Of a stretch of 64,000 nt of DNA, positions 20,381 through 30,103 are shown one piece after another. Numbering within the stretch: the first letter of the stretch is position 1; every line of letters starts with the position of its first letter. The DNA lies in NCBI RefSeq assembly GCF_003815035.1, contig NZ_RKRK01000002.1:552163-616162 (forward strand), read 5' to 3'. The position numbers were made by a program, and so were the translations under genes. The stretch comes from Abyssicoccus albus. Lineage in GTDB: Bacteria; Bacillota; Bacilli; Staphylococcales; Abyssicoccaceae. Under the pieces are notes generated by a model. It was not told where the DNA came from. It ran no database searches and saw only the letters and a program-made list of their open reading frames with translations.

Positions 20381-21670
20381 TTAAAGGATTATAAACGTTA
20401 AATATAGACCAACTAATGTCGCAAATAAAACAGGAATTGTGATGACAATACCAGTTTTAAAATATGTGCCCCATGAGATTTTCATACCTTTTTGACTTAA
20501 TACGTGTAACCATAACAATGTCGCAAGAGATCCAATCGGTGTAATTTTCGGTCCTAAGTCTGATCCGATGACATTTGCATAGATTAAACCTTCTTTAATG
20601 GGTCCGATAGCGTTTGATTGTCCAATGGCAATGGCGTCAATTAACACCGTTGGCATGTTATTCATGATTGAAGATAATATTGCTGCAATGAATCCCATCC
20701 CGACAATACTTGGGAATAGTCCATATTGAGTGATTGCATTGATTGTTTGTGCCAATAAATCGGTAATTCCAACATTTTTTAAGCCATAGACTACTAAGTA
20801 CATTCCGATTGAGAAGAAGACAATATTCCAAGGTGCGCCTTTCATGACAGATGTTGTATTGACCGCGTGCGATTGTCTTGCAAGTAATAAGAAAATGATT
20901 GCAATGATCATCGCAATAAATGATACCGGTATTTGTATAAATTCACTTGTTAAATAACCAATGAGTAAAACAGCAATAACGATCCAAGAAATTTTGAACA
21001 TTTTCTCATCTTTTATGGCACTTTGAGGTGATTCGAGCATTGAGTCATCGAAGGATTTTGGTATTGATTTTTTAAAATATAAATACAATACAATAATACT
21101 TGCAATGAGTGAGAAGATATTAGGAATAATCATTCTCAAAAAGTATTCGACAAATCCAATATCAAAATAATCTGCAGATACGATATTAACTAAGTTACTC
21201 ACTACGAGCGGTAATGAAGTCGTATCCGCGATAAAACCACTAGCAATGACGAATGGGAACACTAGACGTTCTTCGAATTTTAAATTACGAACCATTGCTA
21301 ATACAATCGGTGTCAAAATCAGTGCAGCACCGTCATTTGCAAAAAAAGCAGCGACGAGTGAACCGAGGATAGAAATATAGACGAACATTTTAACACCATT
21401 TCCATTTGAAGCGTGAACCATATGCCGCGCTGCCCATTCAAAAAATCCGATTTCATCTAGAATGAGTGAAATGATAATGACAGCGATAAATGTTAATGTC
21501 GCATTCCAAACAATATCTGTCACTTCAATGACATCACTAAAGTCAACAACGCCCGTGACTAATGCAATTAAGGCACCGACAACAGCAGTAATCCCAATAT
21601 CAAGACCTTTCGGTTGCCAGATGACGAAAGTTAATGTGGCTAGAAATATAATAATCGCTAATATTGTCAT
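20381..21670 (-). CDS. arsB: Arsenite efflux permease ArsB
   Basis: 429-residue integral membrane protein with about 11-12 hydrophobic segments, of the ArsB type. Typical stretches are [30 protein letters not shown] and [10 protein letters not shown]. It exports arsenite/antimonite by proton exchange. AAGGAG ribosome site. Divergent from an ArsR-family gene; two ArsR-type dyads lie between them. No arsC reductase gene is adjacent. Confidence 0.9.
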   Translation of the reverse strand: MTILAIIIFLATLTFVIWQPKGLDIGITAVVGALIALVTGVVDFSDVIEVTDIVWNATLTFIAVIIISLILDEIGFFEWAARHMVHASNGNGVKMFVYISILGSLVAAFFANDGAALILTPIVLAMVRNLKFEERLVFPFVIASGFIADTTSLPLVVSNLVNIVSADYFDIGFVEYFLRMIIPNIFSLIASIIVLYLYFKKSIPKSFDDSMLESPQSAIKDEKMFKISWIVIAVLLIGYLTSEFIQIPVSFIAMIIAIIFLLLARQSHAVNTTSVMKGAPWNIVFFSIGMYLVVYGLKNVGITDLLAQTINAITQYGLFPSIVGMGFIAAILSSIMNNMPTVLIDAIAIGQSNAIGPIKEGLIYANVIGSDLGPKITPIGSLATLLWLHVLSQKGMKISWGTYFKTGIVITIPVLFATLVGLYLTFIIL

Positions 21671-21781
21671 AATAGTCTCCTTTTATCCTTTATTTTTATT
21701 TAATTGTTATTTCATTTACTTTTAGAACGAGTTCATTCATACGCTATTTAGAATATTATCAATATGAATTAAAGTCAATAA

Positions 21782-21803
21782 CATATCAAATTTTTTTGAT
21801 TTA
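21782..21803. promoter_or_regulatory. ArsR-type operator dyad 1
   Basis: ATCAA-N6-TTGAT within CATATCAA...TTGATTTA. Same core and spacing as dyad 2 at 21839-21860. Placed in the arsB/arsR intergenic region, so likely the regulator's binding sites. Confidence 0.65.
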
Positions 21804-21838
21804 TCGTTTCATTGTTATAAAAAATATTATATGATAAA

Positions 21839-21860
21839 CATATCAAGAATTTTTGATATG
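21839..21860. promoter_or_regulatory. ArsR-type operator dyad 2
   Basis: CATATCAA-N6-TTGATATG, perfect 8-bp arms, ending 12 bases before the arsR start and overlapping its ribosome site region. Suggests autoregulation. Confidence 0.7.
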
Positions 21861-21872
21861 AGGAGTGTGTAA

Positions 21873-22136
21873 ATGGAGAACTTAGCGAAAGTATTTAAAG
21901 CGTTAGCTGATCATAGACGGTTGAAGATTATCGAAATGCTTTATTGTTGTGAGAAATGTGCGTGTGATTTAGAAGAGACACTAGATTTATCGCAATCTGG
22001 CTTATCATATCATATGAAAATATTAATCGAAGCAAACCTTGTCAGTGCAAGAAGTGAAGGAAAATGGATGCATTATCAATTATCAAACACGGGTTTTGAA
22101 CAAGTGAAAACATTTTTGAATTCTGTTCATCAATAA
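21873..22136 (+). CDS. arsR: ArsR/SmtB-family metalloregulator
   Basis: 87-residue winged-helix repressor. The recognition helix region is LSQSGLSYHMKILIEANLV. A cysteine cluster CCEKCACDLEE at the start of the DNA-binding region resembles the CVCDL thiolate site for As(III) in ArsR. It precedes arsP by 19 bp and is divergent from arsB. Confidence 0.88.
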   Translation: MENLAKVFKALADHRRLKIIEMLYCCEKCACDLEETLDLSQSGLSYHMKILIEANLVSARSEGKWMHYQLSNTGFEQVKTFLNSVHQ

Positions 22137-22155
22137 AAATAAAGGAGGTTAAACA

Positions 22156-23157
22156 GTGGGGATTTGGGAGTTTATCGAAAAGCAAGTACTCGGTATGAAA
22201 TGGTTAAGTGATCTTGTATATTATTTGCTATCACAATTCAACATAAATATGGAGAGTAAATTAGGCGGTTCATTGCATTTCTTCATTTACGACACGATCA
22301 AAATTATTATTTTATTATGTGTATTAATTTTCATCATTTCATACATTCAAAGCTATTTTCCACCAGAACGTAGTAAAAAGATATTAGGACGTTATAAAGG
22401 GATCGGAGCAAATACAATTGCCGCATTACTCGGTACTGTGACGCCGTTTTGTTCTTGTTCATCCATTCCATTGTTTATAGGATTTACTAGTGCAGGATTA
22501 CCACTTGGTGTGACATTCTCATTCTTAATTTCTTCGCCGATGGTTGATTTAGGGAGTTTAGTATTGCTGATGAGTATCTTTGGTCCTAAAGTTGCGTTAA
22601 TGTATGTCATTGTAGGTCTGTTGATTGCCATCATAGGAGGTTCTATCATTGAACGATTGAATATGGATGATCAAGTGGCTGATTTCATTAAACAAGCAAA
22701 AGCAACTTCTATAGAATCTGAATCATTAAATCAAAGAGAAAGAGTGCAATATGCATTCGAACAAACGCAAGAGACGTTTAAGAAAGTGTTTATCTACATT
22801 CTCATCGGAGTTGGTATCGGCGCATTGATACACAACTGGATACCAGAAGCATGGGTCACATCGATATTAGGCAGTGATAATCCATTTGGCGTCATCATTG
22901 CGACGTTATTAGGTGTACCGATGTATGCAGATATATTTGGAGTGATCCCAATTGCTGAAGCACTACTTGCTAAAGGAGCATTACTAGGAACAGTATTAGC
23001 CTTTATGATGTCAGTAACGACATTAAGCTTACCATCGCTTATTTTATTGAAGAAAGTCGTAAAGATGAAATTACTATTTGTTTTTGTAATCATCTGTATT
23101 GTTGGTATTATAATAGTAGGGTATATATTTAATGCATTTCAACATGTGTTGATCTAA
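22156..23157 (+). CDS. arsP: ArsP-type permease (DUF318/YraQ family)
   Basis: 333 residues, about 8 membrane segments in two halves separated by a hydrophilic loop near residue 180. The first half holds TPFCSCSSIPLFIGF, the cysteine motif of ArsP permeases that export trivalent organoarsenicals; the second half has GVPMYADIFGVIPIAEAL. GTG start after AAAGGAGG. The specific substrate is inferred from family and from arsR/arsB context. Confidence 0.82.
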   Translation: MGIWEFIEKQVLGMKWLSDLVYYLLSQFNINMESKLGGSLHFFIYDTIKIIILLCVLIFIISYIQSYFPPERSKKILGRYKGIGANTIAALLGTVTPFCSCSSIPLFIGFTSAGLPLGVTFSFLISSPMVDLGSLVLLMSIFGPKVALMYVIVGLLIAIIGGSIIERLNMDDQVADFIKQAKATSIESESLNQRERVQYAFEQTQETFKKVFIYILIGVGIGALIHNWIPEAWVTSILGSDNPFGVIIATLLGVPMYADIFGVIPIAEALLAKGALLGTVLAFMMSVTTLSLPSLILLKKVVKMKLLFVFVIICIVGIIIVGYIFNAFQHVLI

Positions 23158-23282
23158 TGAAAGAACATATATTTATTACATTATATGTGAATTTCTAATT
23201 TCATTGTGAATTATCAAAGGAATATAAATTAAGAAAATAATGATAATACAAATAATTTATAAAAATAAAAGGAGTGTTTTAA

Positions 23283-23594
23283 ATGGGTTTATTTAGTAAA
23301 AAGAAAAAGTCATGTTGCGAAGTGAATGTAGAGAAAGCGAATGAAACGACGGATGCAAAAATTAAAGTGTTAGGCACAGGGTGTAAGAAGTGTGTTGAAT
23401 TAGAACGGAATACTGAAGAAGCGTTAAAGCAATTAAATATTGATGAGCAAATTGACCATGTAACAGAAGTCAGTCAGATTGCAATGTACGGAGTAATGAG
23501 TACACCTGCATTAGTAATTCATGAAAAAGTCGTTTCATATGGTAAAGTGTTAACGGTAGATGAGTTGAAGGATATTCTTGAAGAAGAACTTTAG
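23283..23594 (+). CDS. Small thioredoxin-fold redox protein
   Basis: 103 residues. A basic, cysteine-containing N-terminal tail (KKKKSCCEV) is followed by a MTH895-like thioredoxin domain with the active site GTGCKKC and the cis-Pro segment STPALVI. Such proteins commonly accompany arsP-type permeases. It may reduce arsenicals or the permease cysteines; that is inference. AAAGGAG ribosome site. Confidence 0.82.
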   Translation: MGLFSKKKKSCCEVNVEKANETTDAKIKVLGTGCKKCVELERNTEEALKQLNIDEQIDHVTEVSQIAMYGVMSTPALVIHEKVVSYGKVLTVDELKDILEEEL

Positions 23595-23610
23595 TGTTTC
23601 GAATGACTAA

Positions 23611-23649
23611 AAAGGATTATAAGTTATAAAGCTTATAATCCTTTTTAAT
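23611..23649 (+). terminator. Terminator after the arsenic module
   Basis: AAAGGATTATAAG / CTTATAATCCTTT perfect 13-bp stem, followed by TTAATTTT. Confidence 0.8.
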
Positions 23650-23711
23650 TTTATATCATAAAAGTGCTAGCATATAAATTATAAGAGATTTTATGCGGAG
23701 GAAGCATATTT

Positions 23712-23897
23712 ATGAGTAATAAAAATTTAAAAATAAATGATTTTATTTTACCTTTATCGATGATGCTTTTTTGTTCGATAGGAATGATTTTAGGTTTAAT
23801 ATTTTTTCCTTCCGTTGAAATTATATACCCATTAGTATTTGGAACCAGTGTTGGTTTTTTACTAGGCATTATATTAATGGCGGTTCAGAGTGAATAG
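23712..23897 (+). CDS. Small hypothetical membrane protein (61 aa)
   Basis: Two hydrophobic segments (about residues 12-30 and 36-57) linked by a short loop, with a basic N-terminus. Strong ribosome site GGAGGAAG 10 bases before the ATG supports translation. Function unknown. Confidence 0.65.
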   Translation: MSNKNLKINDFILPLSMMLFCSIGMILGLIFFPSVEIIYPLVFGTSVGFLLGIILMAVQSE

Positions 23898-24064
23898 CAA
23901 GTAGTCTTGTTTAAAGTATTAAACTTTATTGATAAGTATTTTAGTAATGGTTAACAATTTCTTAAATGAAAAGGGTAGACTGTATAGTTTTGTTTTTATT
24001 TTTAAGGGAATATTAGTAAAAGATGGATTATACTTTTCAAAAAAAGGAATGAATATATACTGGA

Positions 24065-24250
24065 ATGAATAATAATAAAACTTCAATTATAGTTGGGGTA
24101 TTATATTCTATTGTTGCATATTTAATCATGAGATATGGTTTTTCACCAAATTCAATTCCATTAGGAATGTATCCAATTGTAATAAACGGAGGCGTTGTAT
24201 TAATTAATATTTTATTTAACTATATTCTTAAATATGACTTTTTTGAATAG
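24065..24250 (+). CDS. Small hypothetical membrane protein (61 aa)
   Basis: Two predicted membrane helices (about residues 8-24 and 36-54). The ribosome site is weak (GGAATG about 15 bases upstream, TGGA immediately before the ATG), so translation is less certain than for the neighbour at 23712. Function unknown. Confidence 0.45.
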   Translation: MNNNKTSIIVGVLYSIVAYLIMRYGFSPNSIPLGMYPIVINGGVVLINILFNYILKYDFFE

Positions 24251-24393
24251 GTATTACCATTTTAAAATTTAGTTTTTACTTTTTGTATTTACATGTAATA
24301 TTTGATATAACTTAGTATGAATTTCATTTGATATAGAAATATTTTACTTTTTAAATGTAGTTATATAATTTTAGTATTAAGGAGGGGATATGT

Positions 24394-24660
24394 ATGCCTG
24401 CATTATTATCATTTGGTATGATATTAGGTTTAACAGGGGTTATATTTGGTTTCTATACTGAAAACAAGAAACTTAAAAAGAGACTTGCGCAAAAAGGTGA
24501 GATGACTGATTCACTTGTAATTTCTACAGTGGAAAGTATGCTTAATGCTAATTATGATGAAGTAAAAATAATCAAGTATGTAAGAGAAGAAAATCCTGAA
24601 TTAGGTTTGGTTGAAGCAAAGACATTTGTTGATAACATTAAACATAGTCATGTACAGTGA
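24394..24660 (+). CDS. Membrane-anchored small protein with L7/L12-C-terminal-like helix pair
   Basis: 88 residues: an N-terminal membrane segment (about residues 3-20), a basic connector KKLKKRLAQKG, and a C-terminal part whose VKIIKYVREENPELGLVEAK resembles the ribosomal L7/L12 C-terminal fold pattern (V-I-K-x-VRE...GLGLxEAK). Excellent ribosome site AAGGAGGGG. Function unknown. Confidence 0.7.
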   Translation: MPALLSFGMILGLTGVIFGFYTENKKLKKRLAQKGEMTDSLVISTVESMLNANYDEVKIIKYVREENPELGLVEAKTFVDNIKHSHVQ

Positions 24661-24670
24661 ATATCAAAGT

Positions 24671-24713
24671 AAAAATGCCTTGAACTGTGTAAATGGTTCA
24701 AGGCATTTTTATA
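24671..24713 (+). terminator. Terminator after the 24.4-kb gene
   Basis: AAAAATGCCTTGAAC / GTTCAAGGCATTTTT, perfect 15-bp inverted repeat around 10 bases. Confidence 0.85.
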
Positions 24714-24853
24714 AAAAATTGTTTTTATTTAGTTTTGATTATTATCTATAATGAATACTTATTTATACAATAATATTTTAATCATCAAGCGATAAACCAT
24801 TCAAATAGTGATTTACCGTGATTTATGGTAAATTATATAAAGGAGTGATATAC

Positions 24854-25093
24854 ATGTTAGAGAAAGAAAAATTAGATCGTTTGAATACGTTGGCGAAGAG
24901 AAAAAAAGCGAATGTAATTACTGATGAAGAGCTTTCTGAATTAGAATCATTAAGAGAACAATATTTGAAAAACTTTAGAAAATCTATGAAAAATACAATA
25001 GAGAATAGTAAAATCATTGATCCTGAGGGGAATGATGTGACGCCTGAAAAAGTTAAACAGATTAAAAGAGATAAACAAAATAAATTAAAATAG
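24854..25093 (+). CDS. DUF896 protein, YnzC-like
   Basis: 79-residue highly charged helical protein; EKLDRLNTLAKRKK, LTDEE-like and REQYLKNFR patterns are those of the DUF896 (YnzC) family, a helical-hairpin protein of unknown role associated with SOS-region genes in Bacillus. The ATG follows AAAGGAG at 8 bases. Precedes tkt. Confidence 0.85.
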   Translation: MLEKEKLDRLNTLAKRKKANVITDEELSELESLREQYLKNFRKSMKNTIENSKIIDPEGNDVTPEKVKQIKRDKQNKLK

Positions 25094-25129
25094 ATTAGAG
25101 TATGTTATTTAAAGAAAAGAGGAGATATG

Positions 25130-27115
25130 ATGGAATCAATTCAACAACAAACAATTAATACAATTCGTGCTTTGAGCATCGATATGATTGAAGAAGCGAA
25201 TTCAGGTCATCCTGGTTTACCGATGGGTGCGGCGCCGATGGCGTATACTTTATGGGTGAATCACTTAAACTTCAATCCGAATCATGACAAGTTTATCAAT
25301 CGTGATCGGTTTATTTTATCCGCTGGTCATGGGTCTGCGTTATTGTATAGCTTACTTCATTTGTCAGGGAGTTTATCGATGGACGAATTAAAGAACTTCC
25401 GTCAAAAAGACTCTAAAACACCAGGTCATCCTGAATTACATCATACAGAAGGTGTTGAAGTGACGACTGGACCTCTTGGTCAAGGGTTTGCAATGGGAGT
25501 TGGTCAAGCGATGGCTGAGGCTCATCTTGCGGCGAAATACAATCAAGCTGATTATTCAGTGATGGATCATTATACGTATGTATTATGTAGTGATGGTGAT
25601 TTAATGGAAGGTGTCTCTCATGAGTCAGCTTCACTGGCTGGACATTTAGGACTTGAGAAATTAATCGTGTTATATGATTCGAATGACATTAGCTTGGATG
25701 GCAAATTAAATAAGTCATTCAGTGAAGATATTGAAGGTCGATTCACTGCGTACGGTTGGGATTATATTCATGTCAGTGATGGGAATAACATTGACGAAAT
25801 TAATCGTGCGATTGAACAAGCGAAAGAAAGTGATAAACCGTCATTAATTGAAGTAAAAACAATTATCGGATTCGGATCACCGAACTTAAGTGGTACAAAT
25901 AAAATACACGGAGCACCACTTGGTGAAGAAGAAAGACAATTAACCTTTGAGCAATATGGGATGGACTCAACAGAGAAATTTAACGTAGATGATTCAGTAT
26001 ATGAACATTTCAAAGAGACGATGATTAAACGCGCTGATGATGCTGAATCGAAATGGAATGAACAGATTGAACAATATGCTAAAGATTATCCAGAATTATA
26101 TAAAGAATTTATGAATGGATTTAACGATGAAGATCTATCTAAAGACTTGAATATTGAAAGTTATGAAGCGGGTCATTCTAAAGCAACGCGTGCATATAGT
26201 GGTGAAGTACTACAACAAATTAGTGCTCAAGTGCCACAACTATTCGGAGGCGCGGCGGATTTAGCGTCGTCTAATAAAAGTTTAGTGAATGATGAAACAG
26301 ATTTCTCTAAAGACAACTATGCTGGACGTAACATATGGTTCGGTGTACGTGAATTCGGTATGGCAGCGGCATTAAATGGAATGGCATCACATGGTGGCTT
26401 AAGACCTTATGGTGCAACGTTCTTTGTATTTAGTGATTATTTGAAAGCGGCATTTAGACTGTCTTCAATTATGAAGTTACCTGTCACATATATTTTTACA
26501 CATGATTCAATCGCAGTCGGTGAAGACGGACCGACGCACGAGCCAATTGAACAGTTAAGTGCATTAAGAGCAATCCCGAATGCGAATGTCATTAGACCAA
26601 CAGAAGGTAAAGAAACGATTGCAGCGTGGAAAGTGGCGATGGAATCAACAGATAAACCAACGGCTTTGATTCTAACAAGACAAAACGTTACAACGTTAGA
26701 TGTCGATCAACAAACAGTTGAAGAAGGCGTTCGTAAAGGTGCTTATGTTGTTAAGGAAGCGAAAGACAAAGCCACACATATCATCTTTGCATCAGGAAGT
26801 GAAGTGAATCTAGCAATAGATACAGCTGATCAATTAGAACAAGACGGTCATCATGTACAAGTAGTATCAGTGCCTGATATGGCGAAATTTGAACAACAAG
26901 ATGAAGCGTATAAAAATGAAATTTTACAAAAAGATGTAAAACATAGAATTGTAATAGAAATGGGTGCTTCAATCGGATGGCATCGTTTTGTCGGCATAGA
27001 CGGATTACTCTTTACGATTGACCAATTTGGAATGAGTGCTAATGCGAAAGATGTATTAGAACATTATGGCTTTACAACAGAGCAGATCGTAAAACAGATT
27101 AAAGATCGCTTATAA
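25130..27115 (+). CDS. tkt: Transketolase
   Basis: TPP-dependent enzyme of the pentose phosphate pathway that moves two-carbon units between sugar phosphates. 661 residues. [11 protein letters not shown], the TPP motif SDGDLMEG, and the pyrimidine-domain [15 protein letters not shown] are visible. The second of two adjacent ATGs has better spacing from GAGGAG. In the usual position after ynzC. Confidence 0.97.
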   Translation: MESIQQQTINTIRALSIDMIEEANSGHPGLPMGAAPMAYTLWVNHLNFNPNHDKFINRDRFILSAGHGSALLYSLLHLSGSLSMDELKNFRQKDSKTPGHPELHHTEGVEVTTGPLGQGFAMGVGQAMAEAHLAAKYNQADYSVMDHYTYVLCSDGDLMEGVSHESASLAGHLGLEKLIVLYDSNDISLDGKLNKSFSEDIEGRFTAYGWDYIHVSDGNNIDEINRAIEQAKESDKPSLIEVKTIIGFGSPNLSGTNKIHGAPLGEEERQLTFEQYGMDSTEKFNVDDSVYEHFKETMIKRADDAESKWNEQIEQYAKDYPELYKEFMNGFNDEDLSKDLNIESYEAGHSKATRAYSGEVLQQISAQVPQLFGGAADLASSNKSLVNDETDFSKDNYAGRNIWFGVREFGMAAALNGMASHGGLRPYGATFFVFSDYLKAAFRLSSIMKLPVTYIFTHDSIAVGEDGPTHEPIEQLSALRAIPNANVIRPTEGKETIAAWKVAMESTDKPTALILTRQNVTTLDVDQQTVEEGVRKGAYVVKEAKDKATHIIFASGSEVNLAIDTADQLEQDGHHVQVVSVPDMAKFEQQDEAYKNEILQKDVKHRIVIEMGASIGWHRFVGIDGLLFTIDQFGMSANAKDVLEHYGFTTEQIVKQIKDRL

Positions 27116-27201
27116 TATTAGTTAAAATCTATAATACTGTTGAAACGGCTTGAATTATTTAGTAAAATATCAATGTTAATGAGTAGAAGGTGGTGGAATG
27201 A

Positions 27202-27435
27202 ATGGATACATGGATTTGGGTATTAATCGTAGTCGTTGCATTGATTGCAGGCGTAGCGCTAGGCTTTTTCATAGCACGTAAATATATGATGGATTATTTG
27301 AAGAAGAATCCACCGATTAATGAAGAGATGTTGAGAATGATGATGATGCAAATGGGTCAGAAACCTTCTCAAAAGAAAATTAATCAAATGATGACAATGA
27401 TGAATAAAAATATGGATCAAGGGATGAAGAAGTAA
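27202..27435 (+). CDS. UPF0154 membrane protein YneF-like
   Basis: 77 residues, one N-terminal membrane helix (about residues 4-26) followed by a cytoplasmic tail rich in Met, with [20 protein letters not shown], diagnostic for UPF0154/YneF. Function unknown. Follows tkt as in Bacillus and staphylococci. Confidence 0.88.
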   Translation: MDTWIWVLIVVVALIAGVALGFFIARKYMMDYLKKNPPINEEMLRMMMMQMGQKPSQKKINQMMTMMNKNMDQGMKK

Positions 27436-27446
27436 TACTTTAAAGA

Positions 27447-27483
27447 GGGTCGCACAAAATGTAATTTGTGTGACCTTATTTTT
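27447..27483 (+). terminator. Terminator after yneF
   Basis: GGTCGCACAAA / TTTGTGTGACC with a G-T pair, followed by TTATTTTTATTT. Confidence 0.75.
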
Positions 27484-27701
27484 ATTTATTAAGTTACTGT
27501 TTGTGAATCATGACTTTACTTATCTTTTAACTTATCACACTTTTTTCAAGATTTTTATATTAAAATAGACCAAAAATATGGAGATTGCTCGTACAAAAAC
27601 AAATTAGTGGAAAGTATATGTAAGGGGTTGTGAATATGAGTGTAATCGATGCATCAATTCAAAGATGTATACTTTGAATTAAAATTGTCGAAAAGATGCC
27701 A

Positions 27702-27730
27702 TTGTTTACTTGTAAGAATAAAGATACAAT
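27702..27730 (+). promoter_or_regulatory. Probable ccdA promoter
   Basis: TTGTTT and TACAAT are separated by 17 bp, 93 bp before the ccdA start. In the same 388-bp gap a 14-codon ORF with AAGGGG ribosome site begins at 27636. Confidence 0.5.
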
Positions 27731-27823
27731 AAAATATAGTAAATCAAGCATAATATATTGAATGATGATGTCAATTCATCACGACATATTTAAAGTCAAT
27801 ATAATTAAAAAGAAGGTTTTAAT

Positions 27824-28525
27824 ATGGATCTTAATCTATGGATTGCATTTGGTGGTGGTTTTTTAAGTTTTATTTCACCGTGTGTGCTTCCGATCTATCC
27901 AGCATTTATCTCATACATCACAGGGATGAGTTATGAAGATATTGCACAAAAGAAGCACTTTAATTTTAAAGCAATGTTACATACACTCTTATTTCTAATT
28001 GGGTTCAGCCTTGTCTATATCGCACTTGGCTTTGGTTCCCAGTTTATCGGTGGTTTGCTCATTGAATATAAAGATTTAATTAGACAAATCGGTGCAATTT
28101 TAATTATTGTATTCGGATTAATTGTTGTTGGAGTGTTCAAAGCAGAATGGGTCGTAAAAGAACGTAAAGTGTCATTCAAAGAACGTCCGAGTGGATTTTT
28201 AGGGACTGTTTTGATTGGTATGGCATTTGCTGCGGGATGGACACCGTGTCAGGGGCCTATCATTGGAGCAATACTTGCGTTATCTACTGAATCACCGAAT
28301 ATCGCAATGATGATGATGGTCAGTTATTGTATTGGATTTTCTGTACCGTTTATTATTTTATCGTTCTTTATTACGAAATTATCATGGATTAGAAAGCATC
28401 ACATGACGATTACACGCGTTGGTGGTATATTAATGATTATTATGGGGATTATATTATACTTTGATGGATTAACATCAATTATTAGTTGGCTCCAACCATT
28501 CTTTGGAGATTTCCAAGGGTTTTAG
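27824..28525 (+). CDS. ccdA: Cytochrome c biogenesis / thiol-disulfide transporter CcdA
   Basis: 233 residues, six membrane helices. The two essential cysteines are in the related motifs FISPCVLPIYPAFI and GWTPCQGPIIGAI. It carries reducing equivalents from cytoplasmic thioredoxin across the membrane. Followed at once by ccdC. Confidence 0.95.
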   Translation: MDLNLWIAFGGGFLSFISPCVLPIYPAFISYITGMSYEDIAQKKHFNFKAMLHTLLFLIGFSLVYIALGFGSQFIGGLLIEYKDLIRQIGAILIIVFGLIVVGVFKAEWVVKERKVSFKERPSGFLGTVLIGMAFAAGWTPCQGPIIGAILALSTESPNIAMMMMVSYCIGFSVPFIILSFFITKLSWIRKHHMTITRVGGILMIIMGIILYFDGLTSIISWLQPFFGDFQGF

Positions 28526-28539
28526 GAAGGGTTACAACG

Positions 28540-29010
28540 ATGAGTGAATTATTTGTTTATTTTAGCATTATTTCAGGTTTAATCATGGGAAGTATTGTTT
28601 ATTTCATCAGAATGAAATCGACCAAAAAGCCAATGTCAATTCGTAAAATTGTATTACCCCCAATCATGATGTCAACTGGTGCTTTAATGTATATTTATGA
28701 ACCGTTTAGACTGTCGCCTCTTGAAATTTTGGAGAGTATAGTATTAGGTCTTGTATTTTCTGTGATATTAATAGTGACGACCAAATTTGAAGTTAGAGAT
28801 GACGATATCTATTTGATTCAAAATAAATTATTTCCAATTATATTAGTCTCTTTACTTGTGATACGAACAGTAATTAAATGGCTGTTGAGTGAAACATTTG
28901 ATCCAATGACACTCGCTGGAATGTTCTTTTTAGTCGGATTTAGTATGATTGTTCCGTGGAGAATATCGATGTACTTTAAATATCAAAATTTAAAAGATAA
29001 ATTTTACTAA
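28540..29010 (+). CDS. ccdC: CcdC family membrane protein
   Basis: 156 residues with about four membrane helices; conserved PPIMMSTGALMY and EPFRLS. Named for its position beside ccdA in Bacillus (YneJ); the molecular role is not known. The ATG at 28540 follows GGAAGGGTTACAACG, 14 bp after ccdA. Confidence 0.88.
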   Translation: MSELFVYFSIISGLIMGSIVYFIRMKSTKKPMSIRKIVLPPIMMSTGALMYIYEPFRLSPLEILESIVLGLVFSVILIVTTKFEVRDDDIYLIQNKLFPIILVSLLVIRTVIKWLLSETFDPMTLAGMFFLVGFSMIVPWRISMYFKYQNLKDKFY

Positions 29011-29020
29011 ACTCAAAAGA

Positions 29021-29065
29021 AAAACGTGAAAGAGCTCAATGATGTGTTCTTTCACGTTTTCTTTA
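29021..29065. terminator. Terminator between convergent ccdC and the DUF2621 gene
   Basis: AAAACGTGAAAGA / TCTTTCACGTTTT perfect 13-bp stem, with A-rich and T-rich flanks on either side, so usable in both directions. Confidence 0.8.
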
Positions 29066-29077
29066 CTTTTGATTAAA

Positions 29078-29515
29078 TTAATCTCTACTCATTTTGAAAT
29101 ATTTTTTATACGGTTCAATAGGAATGTTGAGTTGTTTTAATTTTTTAACTAGAAACTTATGATCTCGTTTAGGCGTTGCAATGATATAACCTCTAATCAT
29201 TTGTTCAGTTGTAATTTCTTCTGTCTTTTCTTCTAAAGCAATCTTTGCAATATGACCAGCAATCTTTTCTTTAGCAACATCTTTGAATAAATCTGGCACT
29301 GGACTGACAAATTCATTTAGTAAGGATTTCTTTTCTTCAGTCCATAGCGGTAATGATTCACGGATATAGTAATCTTGCCAATCGAGTTCACTCCAACCGT
29401 CAACTTTTGGGAGTCTCTTCAAAAATTTGCGAAACATAAAGAAACCACCGATAAATAATAAACTAATTAAAGCAATACACCATATAAAAATAAACCACAT
29501 AAATAAATCGTTCAT
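29078..29515 (-). CDS. DUF2621 family protein, YneK-like
   Basis: 145 residues: an N-terminal membrane helix (about residues 5-28), then a soluble region with DWQDYYIRESLPLWT and RGYIIATPKRDHKFL. In Bacillus the equivalent (YneK) also sits beside ccdA-ccdC. Start at the ATG 6 bases after AGAGGTG. Confidence 0.8.
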   Translation of the reverse strand: MNDLFMWFIFIWCIALISLLFIGGFFMFRKFLKRLPKVDGWSELDWQDYYIRESLPLWTEEKKSLLNEFVSPVPDLFKDVAKEKIAGHIAKIALEEKTEEITTEQMIRGYIIATPKRDHKFLVKKLKQLNIPIEPYKKYFKMSRD

Positions 29516-29615
29516 ACTATACACCTCTTAATGTGATTATAAATTTTCAACATTAGATTGTCTATTTGTTTCTCTTCTTTCGATATATAAAGTGAAAGGA
29601 GGTGAACAACAAACA

Positions 29616-29825
29616 ATGGCAATCTTAACAGATGTAATCGTTCAAATGGTGTATCAAGCAGGCGTGGATGACAAAGGATTAGATGTATATAAATCACAAA
29701 GTTACAGCATGGCGAATATTGAATCAACAGATCAACAATTATTAGATTTTACTGCCGCATATGATGCGTTAACAACACGTGATTTTGTCGAAGTAACGAA
29801 GACAACGAAGTCGACAATTAGTTAA
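29616..29825 (+). CDS. DUF1659 family protein
   Basis: 69 residues, no membrane segment. LSF-like core with QMVYQAGVDDKG and SYSMANIESTDQQLLD matches the DUF1659 pattern. Preceded by AAAGGAGG. First of three tiny genes (DUF1659, DUF2922, YvrJ) that commonly co-occur in Firmicutes; no function is known. Confidence 0.75.
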   Translation: MAILTDVIVQMVYQAGVDDKGLDVYKSQSYSMANIESTDQQLLDFTAAYDALTTRDFVEVTKTTKSTIS

Positions 29826-29867
29826 ATTGATTAATGTTTATAAAAATATAAGAAAGGAGAGGTCAGT

Positions 29868-30080
29868 GTGGAGAAAAACTTAGTGTTAACATTTACGACA
29901 GATGCGGATAAAACATACTCACTTTCAATCGCTGAACCAATTGAAGGTTTAACGAAAGAAGTTGTTTTAGAACATGCGAATCGTTTAATCGCATCACAAG
30001 TGATGATGCCATCAGCAGGTCAACCTGTTGAATTGAAATCTGCGAAATATGTTGAACGTAATGTTGTTGAAATCTTTTAA
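29868..30080 (+). CDS. DUF2922 family protein
   Basis: 70 residues starting with GTG after AAAGGAGAGG. LVLTFTTDADKTYSLSIAEP fits DUF2922. Probably co-transcribed with the genes on either side. Confidence 0.75.
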   Translation: MEKNLVLTFTTDADKTYSLSIAEPIEGLTKEVVLEHANRLIASQVMMPSAGQPVELKSAKYVERNVVEIF

Positions 30081-30103
30081 TTAAAATAATAAGAGGTGTT
30101 TTG

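Noticed and set aside
22392-23093. Minus-strand ORFs opposite arsP
   Set aside because: They lack ribosome sites and mirror the codon pattern of the permease gene.
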